In this document: positions 1 to 6,414 of the stretch, piece after piece
How positions within the stretch are numbered: the stretch's first letter is position 1
How the letters are laid out: each line of letters opens with the position of its first letter
DNA from: UBA6136 sp964386975
Lineage (GTDB): Bacteria > Pseudomonadota > Gammaproteobacteria > Methylococcales > Methylococcaceae
Length of the DNA: 9,013 nucleotides
Assembly (NCBI GenBank): GCA_964386975.1
Contig: CAYLUS010000060.1
Span: 1 to 9,013, forward strand
Direction of reading: 5' to 3'
Notes under the pieces: generated by a model
Told to the model about the DNA's origin: nothing
Database searches by the model: none
Seen by the model: the letters and a program-made list of their open reading frames with translations, nothing else
Made by a program: the position numbers and the translations under genes

Positions 1-95
1 AGGAAGCTGAGAGAAATGACCAGTCTTGACCCCAAAATCAAGACGGGGTCTCATGCGCCATTAATGAATCGAATCACCCTGCGCCAGCCTGAGCC
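1..95. other. Left-edge non-coding stretch downstream of metA, with alternative hairpins
   Basis: No coding region is supported here. It lies just downstream of the metA stop in metA's direction of transcription. A perfect 7-bp inverted repeat GTCTTGA / TCAAGAC (23-29 and 38-44, 8-base loop) overlaps a second possible pairing GACCCC / GGGGTC (28-33 and 45-50), so only one can form fully at a time. Neither is followed by a T-run on the minus strand, so I do not call it an intrinsic terminator. It could be a weak or Rho-dependent end, an intergenic hairpin before a further gene outside the window, or chance. Confidence 0.4.
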
Positions 96-1178
96 TCAGA
101 AAAGGCCCTTGCGAATCAGGCCAAGCGGGTCATTGGGATCCAGCGTCTCCATAAGTGGCCGGCTGCGATCCTGATTGGTTACCTGATAAATCAGTCCCAG
201 CCAATTGTTGAATACCGCCTTGGCAGTGTCTCGCCAGGTATTGTCGAGACAAACTTCGGAACTGGGTTCGGCAAAGGGCGGCATCGGATCACCCACCGTT
301 TTTGCGCGTCTGACCTTTTGTCCGAACGCATAATAGGACTCCGCAACGTCGGAATTGAAATAGTGCTCAGGCAGCGGCGGATAATCCTCCCTTGAGCCTT
401 CGAAAAATCGGTAAACCTCGCGCTTGTACTCTTTGAGAAGACTGACGGTGTCGTACTCTGGATGCCCCTGAAAAAACACCACTCGCATGAGATCTTCACT
501 TACTGCCAGATGGACACCGGCCTCCGCACTTTCCACCAAGACCTTGAGACCAACGCGCTCCATGTCCTCCCGAAAAATCTCATTGAAACGGGAGTGCGGG
601 ACATCGAAACGGGTATTAATACTGGACACCAGAGGATGGACAGGGGCGACGACCCGGTGCGAGTAGACGCCCCAGCGCTTAAAGCCGAGATGCGTTCGCC
701 GTATCCCGTAGCCATACTGGATAAGGGCATGGGTCGCAAGACAAGAGCACAAGGTCGAGGTGACATTTGCCCGCGCCCAGTCAAACACCTCTGTCAGCGC
801 GCCCCAGAACGGCTCCTGCTCCAGTCCGGGATGAGAGACATTGGCACCACTGATGATCAGGCCGTCCAGACCCTCCTCCCTGATCTTCTCAAAAGGCTCG
901 TAGTACCGATCGATATGCGCTCTTGCCTCTTCGCCCCGTTCCAGGCCGCCGATAGTAAAGGGATGCATATGAAACTGAACGATCGGGTTGGCTGCTCCAA
1001 CCAAGCGGTAGAACTGACGCTCGGTGGCTTCAAGCGCTGCATCTGGCATCATATTGAGAAGCCCAATATGCATCTCCCGAATATCCTGATGCCGGGCTCT
1101 CTCGACACTCAGTACTTCCTGCCCTTCCTCCGCGAGGCGCGAGAAAGTGGGAAGATCGGTATGCGCAACCAATGGCAT
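96..1178 (-). CDS. metA: Homoserine O-acyltransferase, MetA family (probably homoserine O-succinyltransferase)
   Basis: This enzyme would acylate the hydroxyl of L-homoserine using an acyl-CoA, the committed step of methionine synthesis in the cytoplasm. Using the ATG at 1178 (360 residues), the glutamine-amidotransferase-like core carries the nucleophile C146 in STLCSCLATH, and H239 and E241 in FQGHPEYD. These match the Cys-His-Glu set of E. coli MetA (C142, H235, E237). The start at 1178 is chosen because GGAGA lies 8 bases upstream (1191-1187). An in-frame ATG at 1229 would add 17 residues and overlap the preceding gene. Two features are atypical. The Lys-Lys of the usual NLMPKK motif is replaced by MPDAALEAT (residues 44-52), two residues longer. 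The position that is Gly in succinyl- and Glu in acetyl-transferases appears to be Ser115 (GANVS). Acyl donor, and even acceptor, are therefore uncertain. It follows the P-loop gene by 34 bases and is probably co-transcribed with it. Confidence 0.92.
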   Translation of the reverse strand: MPLVAHTDLPTFSRLAEEGQEVLSVERARHQDIREMHIGLLNMMPDAALEATERQFYRLVGAANPIVQFHMHPFTIGGLERGEEARAHIDRYYEPFEKIREEGLDGLIISGANVSHPGLEQEPFWGALTEVFDWARANVTSTLCSCLATHALIQYGYGIRRTHLGFKRWGVYSHRVVAPVHPLVSSINTRFDVPHSRFNEIFREDMERVGLKVLVESAEAGVHLAVSEDLMRVVFFQGHPEYDTVSLLKEYKREVYRFFEGSREDYPPLPEHYFNSDVAESYYAFGQKVRRAKTVGDPMPPFAEPSSEVCLDNTWRDTAKAVFNNWLGLIYQVTNQDRSRPLMETLDPNDPLGLIRKGLF

Positions 1179-1212
1179 GTGTTCGGTCTCCGAAAGTTGG
1201 CTGGAGGCGAGC

Positions 1213-2049
1213 TTATGACAAGGCTTCACAAACCAGCGTCACAAAATCGTCCTCAGTCTTGACCCCCGCCAGACGTGAAGCATCGAGCGTATACCCGTAC
1301 TGATCGGCAATGTGCTGGTAGCGGGGTAGTCTTGCATGGAACAGTCTTGGGAAAACCCAGGCGACAAAATCATCGGGCGCAATCTCCTCCTCATGGGCAT
1401 AACCCCTCTCTGCCATGAACAGAGGCAACTGCTCATCCAAAAAGGCCTCTCGATAATAGAGCGGCTTAGGGTGTGACCTTGCCCTCTCAATCAAGAGATC
1501 ATCAAGGGTGGGGTTGGTTCTGATATAGAGGATAACCGTGTGCTCAGCAAGCAACTCAAGCGTCTGCGAATCATCCAACTCACACACGCTACCGCCGGCA
1601 TCATTGATGAAATGTTTGTAGCCATAAATGGATTCCACCTTATTGATGAACTCGGGCACATCGCGCATCGCATGGATCTCAGCCTGCCGGTGAAGATCCT
1701 GTCGTCGCTTGAATTCACGCAAGGACAGCCCCCCCTTGGCGGGGTCACCCACTTTGCCTAGAAAACTTGAAACCGGGTTGAGGTTATCAATCGTGATATT
1801 GCTGCGAATGTAAATCGAGTCGGACTGCAACAATTCGCGCAAAAACGGCACCTCCATCGCCTGAAGCTTGATATTGTCGGAGATCGGCTCGTCCAGATAG
1901 CGCGTACCGATTCGATAATCTCCCGAATAATGGAACCAGGCCTCTCGCGGCAGTTTGTTGGCCAAGGTGGTCTTGCCCACTCCCGACATCCCCAGTAGGG
2001 TAACCCGCTTTTTTTCCCAACGGCGAAAGGCGTCTGCGCTCATTTTCAT
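1213..2049 (-). CDS. P-loop NTPase / kinase-like protein of unknown function
   Basis: I do not recognise a named family. The 278-residue protein has no signal peptide or membrane segment and is likely cytoplasmic. Near the N-terminus, after a basic lead-in (FRRWEKKR) and a hydrophobic strand, is a clear Walker A loop, GMSGVGKTT (residues 20-28). Then come a polar region with HYSGDYRIGTRYLDE (40-54), a possible second strand ending in Asp (KHFINDAGGS, 145-154), another strand, HTVILYIRT (170-178), and an Arg/Tyr-rich stretch (PLYYREAF, 196-203) that could act as a lid. A single early P-loop followed by short motifs resembles small-molecule kinases more than ABC or AAA proteins, but that is inference. 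The start at 2049 has AGGG 8 bases upstream; an ATG two codons later is an alternative. It lies 21 bases after the haemoglobin gene and 34 bases before metA, so it is probably in the same operon; a metabolic link to MetA is unproven. Confidence 0.9.
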   Translation of the reverse strand: MKMSADAFRRWEKKRVTLLGMSGVGKTTLANKLPREAWFHYSGDYRIGTRYLDEPISDNIKLQAMEVPFLRELLQSDSIYIRSNITIDNLNPVSSFLGKVGDPAKGGLSLREFKRRQDLHRQAEIHAMRDVPEFINKVESIYGYKHFINDAGGSVCELDDSQTLELLAEHTVILYIRTNPTLDDLLIERARSHPKPLYYREAFLDEQLPLFMAERGYAHEEEIAPDDFVAWVFPRLFHARLPRYQHIADQYGYTLDASRLAGVKTEDDFVTLVCEALS

Positions 2050-2070
2050 GGTGATGACCCTAGGTTCGGC

Positions 2071-2493
2071 TTAATCCTGATTGGGTTCGAAACGGTTGAT
2101 CATGTGATTGGCCGTTTGCGCGAAGGCCTCCATCAGCCCTTTGCGCAGGCGCGCATCCGCGACAACTTCCTCAAGAGAGGCCGCCATGCAATCCATCCAC
2201 TGGTCACGCTCTTCAGCGCCAATGGAAAAGGGTAAGTGCCTCATACGCAGGCGCGGATGTCCAAACTCCTCGATGTAGAGATTCGGCCCTCCTAGCCAAC
2301 CCGAGAGAAACTTGAACAGCTTGTCGCGGGCGCCTTGGAGATCCTCTGCATGCAGATGTCGAATCGTTCGGGCCTCAGGCCTTGAACTCATCTGATCATA
2401 GAAGCGATCCACTAACTGACGAACCGCCGCCTGGCCACCGATGCGTTCATAGGGCGTTCTAAGATCCGGTCTTGCGCCTATTTCCTCGGACAC
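2071..2493 (-). CDS. Group II truncated haemoglobin (TrHbO-like)
   Basis: This is a small cytoplasmic haem protein, likely binding O2 or NO; the physiological role of this group varies. The 140 residues contain the group II hallmarks. The opening motif is YERIGG (15-20). FYDQM (31-35) holds the distal Tyr B10 (Y32). The diagnostic block from FGHP to RMRHLPF holds the proximal haem ligand, probably H86. RDQWMDCM (96-103) holds Trp G8 (W99). By alignment from memory to the mycobacterial protein, His48 falls at or near position CD1, where Tyr or Phe also occurs in the family. The start is GTG at 2493, with AAGGG 6 bases upstream. That start lies 16 bases inside the 3' end of the upstream carboxypeptidase gene, which suggests translational coupling. 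The P-loop gene follows after 21 bases. Confidence 0.95.
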   Translation of the reverse strand: MSEEIGARPDLRTPYERIGGQAAVRQLVDRFYDQMSSRPEARTIRHLHAEDLQGARDKLFKFLSGWLGGPNLYIEEFGHPRLRMRHLPFSIGAEERDQWMDCMAASLEEVVADARLRKGLMEAFAQTANHMINRFEPNQD

Positions 2494-3617
2494 TTTGAAC
2501 CCTTACAAGCGGATGATTTGGGGGCGCTGGCCTTGGTGGTTCCTGAGGCAGCTAACCGCTTGGAGTTCGCTGGCTTGGCCGAGGCGGTCGTGGTCGCTGT
2601 TTTTTTAGCCGCCTTACGCGCACCGCCGGACTGAGCGGAGTGCAGCTCCCGACCCGAAGAGGTCAATCCTTTCCCGCGGGCCGGGACGGCACCCCGCTTG
2701 AACCGCTTTTGACTACCGAACGTCAATTCAGGACTCCCCGGGCCATATCGATCAAAACCGGCACTTTTTGGAATTGGTGAGCGCTCAAAGTCAGCAATCA
2801 CATTTTGTGGCGGCTGGCCGTTCAACTGAGAGAATCCATCATCGAGAATATCGCGCATGTGACGGTCACGCGCTCTCGCGCTTGGCCCGCCGAATACCAC
2901 GCCGATCAACCGCCGGCCATTCCGCTTGGCTGATGCAACCAGATTAAAGCCGGAAGAATTGATGAAGCCGGTCTTGATACCGTCCATCCCCGGATAACTC
3001 TCCATCAAATGATTGTGGTTATCGAAGCTTTGGCCCCGGTAATAAAACCGTGGCGTCGAAAAATAGGGGTAGTAACGCGGAAAATTACTGATCATGGCCT
3101 TGGCAAGGCGGTACATGTCCCAGGCTGTCGTCCATTGGGCAGGGTCGGGAAGTCCGGATGCGTTGCGAAACACGGTGTCTTGCATTCCAAGCGCATGCGC
3201 CTTGGCCGTCATTTGGTCTCCAAAGGCAGGCTCACTCCCACCCAGGTTTTCCGCAATGACGCTTGCCGCATCGTTGGCAGAACGGGTAACCAAAGCCAGG
3301 ATCGCATCTTCAACCGCAAGGCTATCCCCCGGGGTGAGCCCCAGACGCGAGGGAGGTCTCAGCACCGCATAGCGGGAGACCGAAAAGGGGGTATTCAGGG
3401 TGATTTCACCGCGCTCGAGCGCTTCAAAAACGAGATACAGCGTCATGATTTTGGTGATCGATGCAGGATGCCGTAACTCATTGGCATTCTTTTCATAGAG
3501 CACTCGCCCAGACTCCGGCTCGACCACCAGAGCGGAATAGCCACCCGCAGACGATGAGTTGGAAAAAAGACCCAAGGCCATCAGCAGGGTCAAGAGGGTT
3601 AGCAAGCGTTTTTTCAT
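2478..3617 (-). CDS. Secreted D-alanyl-D-alanine carboxypeptidase (peptidase S11, PBP5/6-like) with a cationic C-terminal tail
   Basis: This is a periplasmic serine peptidase that removes the terminal D-Ala from peptidoglycan pentapeptides. With the ATG at 3617 (379 residues), a signal peptide spans about 1-24 (MKKRLLTLLTLL, then SSSA). All three penicillin-binding motifs are present: SITK (53-56, nucleophile S53), SAN (113-115) and KTG (215-217). The catalytic domain ends near residue 280. Residues about 301-379 form a low-complexity tail rich in Lys, Ala, Ser and Thr with two late Cys (C371, C376), in place of an obvious membrane-anchoring helix. A TTG at 3632 has AGG 6 bases upstream and would add five residues; the ATG lacks a clear Shine-Dalgarno, so the true start may be the TTG. 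A GGCCC/GGGCC hairpin (3644-3657) lies just upstream. The open frame continues to 3881, but this part overlaps smpB and is not credible coding sequence. The 3' end overlaps the haemoglobin gene by 16 bases. Confidence 0.95.
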   Translation of the reverse strand: MKKRLLTLLTLLMALGLFSNSSSAGGYSALVVEPESGRVLYEKNANELRHPASITKIMTLYLVFEALERGEITLNTPFSVSRYAVLRPPSRLGLTPGDSLAVEDAILALVTRSANDAASVIAENLGGSEPAFGDQMTAKAHALGMQDTVFRNASGLPDPAQWTTAWDMYRLAKAMISNFPRYYPYFSTPRFYYRGQSFDNHNHLMESYPGMDGIKTGFINSSGFNLVASAKRNGRRLIGVVFGGPSARARDRHMRDILDDGFSQLNGQPPQNVIADFERSPIPKSAGFDRYGPGSPELTFGSQKRFKRGAVPARGKGLTSSGRELHSAQSGGARKAAKKTATTTASAKPANSKRLAASGTTKASAPKSSACKGSKCPRK

Positions 3618-3695
3618 GGAAAGCGTGTTCAATGTTGACCTATGGCCCTCTGGGGCCCCTCCGAAAACCCAATGACGACTTGCTGTCGTAGCAAA

Positions 3696-3708
3696 AGACA
3701 GCCTGTCT
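3696..3708 (-). terminator. Possible weak intrinsic terminator after smpB
   Basis: On the minus strand, just after the smpB stop, AGACA-GGC-TGTCT (5-bp stem, 3-base loop) is followed by TTT (3695-3693), continuing the T that ends the stem. The stem is short and the T-run is brief, so termination would be partial at best. Read-through into the carboxypeptidase gene is plausible. Confidence 0.25.
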
Positions 3709-3711
3709 CGA

Positions 3712-4191
3712 TCAATCCCTGCGCATGACCCGCGCCTTTTCTCTTTCCCAGTCCCGGTCCTTTTCGGTTGCCCGCTTGTCATGCAATTTTTTACCCCGAG
3801 CCAGACCCAGCTCGAGTTTTGCCCGACCCTTGCGCCAGACCATCGAGAGCGGCACCAGCGTATAGCCCTTACGCTCAACATGGCCGATGAGCTTGCTCAG
3901 CTCATGCGCATGCAACAAAAGCTTTCGGGAACGAGTCGCATCAGCAATGACATGGGTACAGGTAGACGTCAAAGGCGAGATGTGAGCGCCGATCAGCCAG
4001 GCCTCAGCGTTTTTGAGGACCACATAGCTCTCCTTGAGCTGAATGCGCCCTGCACGAAGGCTTTTGACCTCCCAACCCAAAAGGCAGAGCCCGGCTTCAA
4101 AGCGCTCCTCGATGAAGTAGTCGTGAGTCGCTTGGCGGTTCTGAGCAATCAGCGGGCTCTTCGATGCGCCTTCCTTTTTCTTTGCGGCCAT
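3712..4191 (-). CDS. smpB: SsrA-binding protein SmpB
   Basis: SmpB binds tmRNA (SsrA), delivers it to stalled ribosomes, and helps tag incomplete proteins for degradation. The 159 residues match the usual length (about 160). Family motifs are clear: IAQNRQATHDYFIEE (15-29), LLGWEVKSLRAGR (37-49), SRKLLLH (88-94), the basic patch KGRAKLELGLARGKKLHDKR (121-140), and the charged C-terminal tail with EKDRDWERE (143-151), which enters the mRNA channel during trans-translation. The N-terminus is Lys-rich, as is common. The ATG at 4191 has AGG about 9 bases upstream. The gene diverges from the NSS transporter across a 103-base gap and begins a run of five minus-strand genes. I saw no convincing -35/-10 pair for it; a TAAAAT at 4237-4232 is a possible -10 but lacks a good -35. 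Confidence 0.98.
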   Translation of the reverse strand: MAAKKKEGASKSPLIAQNRQATHDYFIEERFEAGLCLLGWEVKSLRAGRIQLKESYVVLKNAEAWLIGAHISPLTSTCTHVIADATRSRKLLLHAHELSKLIGHVERKGYTLVPLSMVWRKGRAKLELGLARGKKLHDKRATEKDRDWEREKARVMRRD

Positions 4192-4294
4192 ATCCTGGAA
4201 CCTAAATCTGACGCTTGAGAGAAAACTTGTTATTTTACTCGATTTGACCCCTTAGCGGCCTTCACACAGGCGCGTGATTTTTCGGAGAAGCCAC

Positions 4295-5647
4295 ATGAGC
4301 GAGCAGAACCCAATCCATGGCCAATGGTCTTCCCGTGTGGCCTTCGTGATTGCGGCGAGTGGTTCCGCCATTGGGCTCGGCAACATCTGGAAATTCCCCT
4401 ATCTTCTCGGCGAAAACGGAGGTGGCGCTTTTGTCCTGGTCTATCTTGCGTGCGTCTTCCTAATTGGACTGCCGCTCATGATGGCCGAAACAATGCTCGG
4501 ACGGCGCGGGCGCAGGAGCCCCATTCATGCCATGGCGAGCCTTGCAAAGTCGGTGAAAGCCAGCCCCCACTGGCAACTGGTGGGCTGGATTGGAATGGTG
4601 GCCGGATTCCTCATCCTTTCCTACTATTCCGTCATCGCGGGTTGGTCGATGGCCTATGTCTTCAAGATGGGTGGGGGTTTCTTGGAGGACATCGATCCTG
4701 CAAAAACCCAATCAATTTTTACAGAACTCAAGGATGCAGCCGAAATCCAGTTGGTCTGGCACACGCTGTTCATGGCCGCCACGGCCTGGATTGTGGGTCA
4801 AAGCGTGAGCGAAGGAATCGAAAAGGTGACTCGACTTATGATGCCCGCGCTTTTGATCATGCTGATCATGCTCGATGCGTTTGCTCTTAGCAGCGATGGA
4901 TTTGGTCAAGGCATGTCATTTCTATTTACCCCTGATTTCAGTAAGGTCAGCGCTGAAAGTCTTCTGATCGCCATGGGACAGGCCTTTTTCTCCCTCGGTC
5001 TTGGGATGGGATCCATCATGGTTTACGGGGCCTACTTGCCGAATCATGTCTCGATTGGCCGCTCCACCCTGATGGTGTCACTTGCAGACACGCTGGTGGC
5101 ATTAATGGCCGGGGTAGCCATCTTCCCCGTGGTTTTTGCCAATCATCTTCCGCCCTCCGCTGGACCCGGGCTCATCTTCGAAACCCTGCCGCTGGCTTTC
5201 AGCCACATGCCGATGGGTACTCTTTTTGGAACCCTTTTTTTCCTCCTCGTTTTTTTTGCAGCCATCACCTCGGCCATTGCACTGATTGAACCCGCGGTGG
5301 CCTGGCTGAGTGAAAATCAGGGCTTCTCCCGGAAATTGGCCAGCGGCTATGCCTGTGGGGCCTGCTGGCTGCTTGGACTAGGCACCCTCTATTCCTTCAG
5401 TCACCAGACAGACAAGGGAACCGACGCGAAGGGCTTTTTTGAAATGCTCGATTTCCTGACGGCCGATATCATGCTGCCCATAGGTGGGATCCTGATCGCA
5501 GTGTTTGCCGGTTGGTTCCTTCCCAAATCCATCAGCGAGAAAGAACTTGATCTGGGGAAACAGTTCCCCATCTGGCTATTTCTAACCCGGTTCGTCGCCC
5601 CTCTTTCGGTCCTGATCATCTTCCTGAAGGGCTTGGGTATTCTGTGA
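4295..5647 (+). CDS. Sodium-dependent amino-acid transporter, NSS (SLC6) family
   Basis: This inner-membrane secondary transporter couples Na+ entry to solute uptake, most often amino acids in bacteria. The 450 residues contain about 11 membrane segments, like MhsT rather than 12-segment LeuT. TM1 carries the family signature GSAIGLGNIWKFPY (23-36), followed by ENGGGAF (40-46). Likely Na+ ligands by comparison with LeuT/MhsT are A25 and N30 (TM1), S233 (TM6, FFSLGLGMGS), D265 (TM7, LADTL), and A322, T325 and S326 (TM8, FAAITSA). The extracellular gate Arg of LeuT is Lys33 here. The substrate cannot be read from sequence. The ATG at 4295 is preceded by GGAGA, about 7 bases away; an in-frame GTG at 4274 is less likely because the ribosome site would lie inside the gene. 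rnfH follows within 16 bases. The gene sits where ratA is usually found. T7 and T8 runs occur at 5235-5241 and 5250-5257. Confidence 0.95.
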   Translation: MSEQNPIHGQWSSRVAFVIAASGSAIGLGNIWKFPYLLGENGGGAFVLVYLACVFLIGLPLMMAETMLGRRGRRSPIHAMASLAKSVKASPHWQLVGWIGMVAGFLILSYYSVIAGWSMAYVFKMGGGFLEDIDPAKTQSIFTELKDAAEIQLVWHTLFMAATAWIVGQSVSEGIEKVTRLMMPALLIMLIMLDAFALSSDGFGQGMSFLFTPDFSKVSAESLLIAMGQAFFSLGLGMGSIMVYGAYLPNHVSIGRSTLMVSLADTLVALMAGVAIFPVVFANHLPPSAGPGLIFETLPLAFSHMPMGTLFGTLFFLLVFFAAITSAIALIEPAVAWLSENQGFSRKLASGYACGACWLLGLGTLYSFSHQTDKGTDAKGFFEMLDFLTADIMLPIGGILIAVFAGWFLPKSISEKELDLGKQFPIWLFLTRFVAPLSVLIIFLKGLGIL

Positions 5648-5663
5648 TTTGGACATTGATCAC

Positions 5664-5990
5664 ATGGATCAGGAACTTCTGATCGAGGTAGCCTATGCAA
5701 GGCCTGACAAGCAATGGCTTCTGGAGATCACCCTGCCAGCCGAGTCATCGATTGAGGATGCGATTTTGCGCTCAGGGATTCTTGATCTTTGCCCGGAACT
5801 CAGCCACACCGCTCTGTCCGTTGGGATTTATGGAAAGCTGAGACCCCTGACTCACCGGGTACAGCATGGCGACCGGATTGAAATCTACAGATCGCTACTG
5901 AAAGACCCGCGCGAGGCGAGGCGTGAACGGCACGAGGAAACGCGGACTAGTCCTCGTCCTCGACATCCGCTCCCCCAAAAGCGCCACTGA
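5664..5990 (+). CDS. rnfH: RnfH family protein (UPF0125, ubiquitin-like fold)
   Basis: This small cytoplasmic beta-grasp protein, also called RatB, has no firmly established biochemical role; despite its name, it is usually encoded next to smpB/ratA/bamE rather than with the Rnf complex. The 108 residues begin like the E. coli protein (LLIEVAYARPDKQ). Other matches are SIEDAILRSGIL, VGIYGKL, GDRIEIYRSLLKDPREARRERHEE. The ATG at 5664 is preferred because it places the conserved IEVAYA at the usual distance from the start; a TTG at 5649, two bases after the transporter stop, would add five residues. Shine-Dalgarno sequences are weak for both, so translation may depend on coupling to the transporter gene. 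The last ~14 residues (SPRPRHPLPQKRH) are encoded in the 44 bases that overlap the bamE 3' end on the other strand, and look less like conserved protein. Confidence 0.92.
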   Translation: MDQELLIEVAYARPDKQWLLEITLPAESSIEDAILRSGILDLCPELSHTALSVGIYGKLRPLTHRVQHGDRIEIYRSLLKDPREARRERHEETRTSPRPRHPLPQKRH

Positions 5991-6402
5991 TCATTTGCCA
6001 GATTGTTTTTTCTCGCTCGATCTTGGTGACATTGATTGAGGAGTCTTTCTTCATCTCGATCGAGGGAAGCGTTCCTGGCCTGAAATCGCCCTGAAGTTCG
6101 GCAAGTTCATCTCCCTTAAAAATCAGGGTGATGTTTTTCTGGACGCGCGGTTCATCTCCAGGCTGGTTGGAATAAACATAATCCCAGCGCTCATCATGAA
6201 AGGGGTCGATCATCAAGGGGGTTCCCATGATGTAGGAGACCTGTCGCTGGGTCATTCCGGGCTTCAATTGATCCACCATTTCCTGCGTAATCACATTTCC
6301 CTGATGAATGTCCTGGCGGTAGACAAAAGGCAACCATTCCCAGGTACATCCTTGAACAAGGACAAGGCAGATTGCCAGTGCAACAACGCGGTGGGGCAGC
6401 AT
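5947..6402 (-). CDS. bamE: Outer-membrane protein assembly lipoprotein BamE (SmpA/OmlA)
   Basis: BamE is the small lipoprotein subunit of the BAM complex, which folds beta-barrel proteins into the outer membrane; it would be anchored at the inner leaflet facing the periplasm. The 151 residues start with a short lipoprotein signal peptide whose lipobox ends VQGC (lipidated C19). The SmpA/OmlA domain follows: QGNVITQEMVDQLKPGMTQR (34-53), QVSYIMGTP (54-62), DPFHDERWDYVY (66-77) and a final strand pair around KNITLIFKGDELAEL. The C-terminus is acidic (DVEDED) and longer than the minimal domain. The stop lies in a perfect 10-bp palindrome, GGACTAGTCC (5944-5953). The 3' end overlaps rnfH by 44 bases tail-to-tail, with no terminator seen between them. 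The start at 6402 lacks a strong Shine-Dalgarno. A minus-strand TATGAT lies at 6441-6436, overlapping the fur promoter. Confidence 0.95.
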   Translation of the reverse strand: MLPHRVVALAICLVLVQGCTWEWLPFVYRQDIHQGNVITQEMVDQLKPGMTQRQVSYIMGTPLMIDPFHDERWDYVYSNQPGDEPRVQKNITLIFKGDELAELQGDFRPGTLPSIEMKKDSSINVTKIEREKTIWQMISGAFGGADVEDED

Positions 6403-6412
6403 GATATGATGC
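6399..6412. repeat. Imperfect palindrome over the bamE start, next to the fur -35
   Basis: GCATGATATGATGC matches its own reverse complement at 12 of 14 positions (GCATnATATnATGC). It covers the bamE start codon and ends two bases before the TTGACT proposed as the fur -35. This placement suits an operator acting on either gene, but the sequence does not match the Fur 7-1-7 consensus well and could be chance. Confidence 0.3.
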
Positions 6413-6414
6413 GA

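Noticed and set aside
462..1262. Long open frame (266 codons) on the plus strand opposite metA
   Set aside because: It is fully antisense to a well-supported metA, has no recognisable motif, and its composition reads as a complement of conserved coding sequence.
1254..1266. A 13-base exact repeat (CAGTCTTGACCCC) of positions 21-33
   Set aside because: One 13-base match is expected by chance in a window of this size, and one copy lies inside a coding region.
2598..2608. A7 run on the minus strand in the carboxypeptidase tail as a programmed frameshift site
   Set aside because: The reading phase (AAA AAA ACA) does not match the usual slippery heptamer arrangement, and the tail is naturally Lys-rich.
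3618..3881. Upstream 88-codon extension of the carboxypeptidase frame
   Set aside because: It would precede a clear signal peptide, overlaps the smpB 3' end, and has no family similarity.
4192..4294. Promoters for smpB and the transporter in their shared upstream gap
   Set aside because: TTGACC, TTGAGA and TAAAAT occur, but none forms a well-spaced -35/-10 pair for either gene.
5235..5257. T7 and T8 runs in the transporter gene as a phase-variation switch
   Set aside because: The runs encode Phe/Leu of a membrane segment, which naturally gives T-rich codons, and are short for slippage-based switching.
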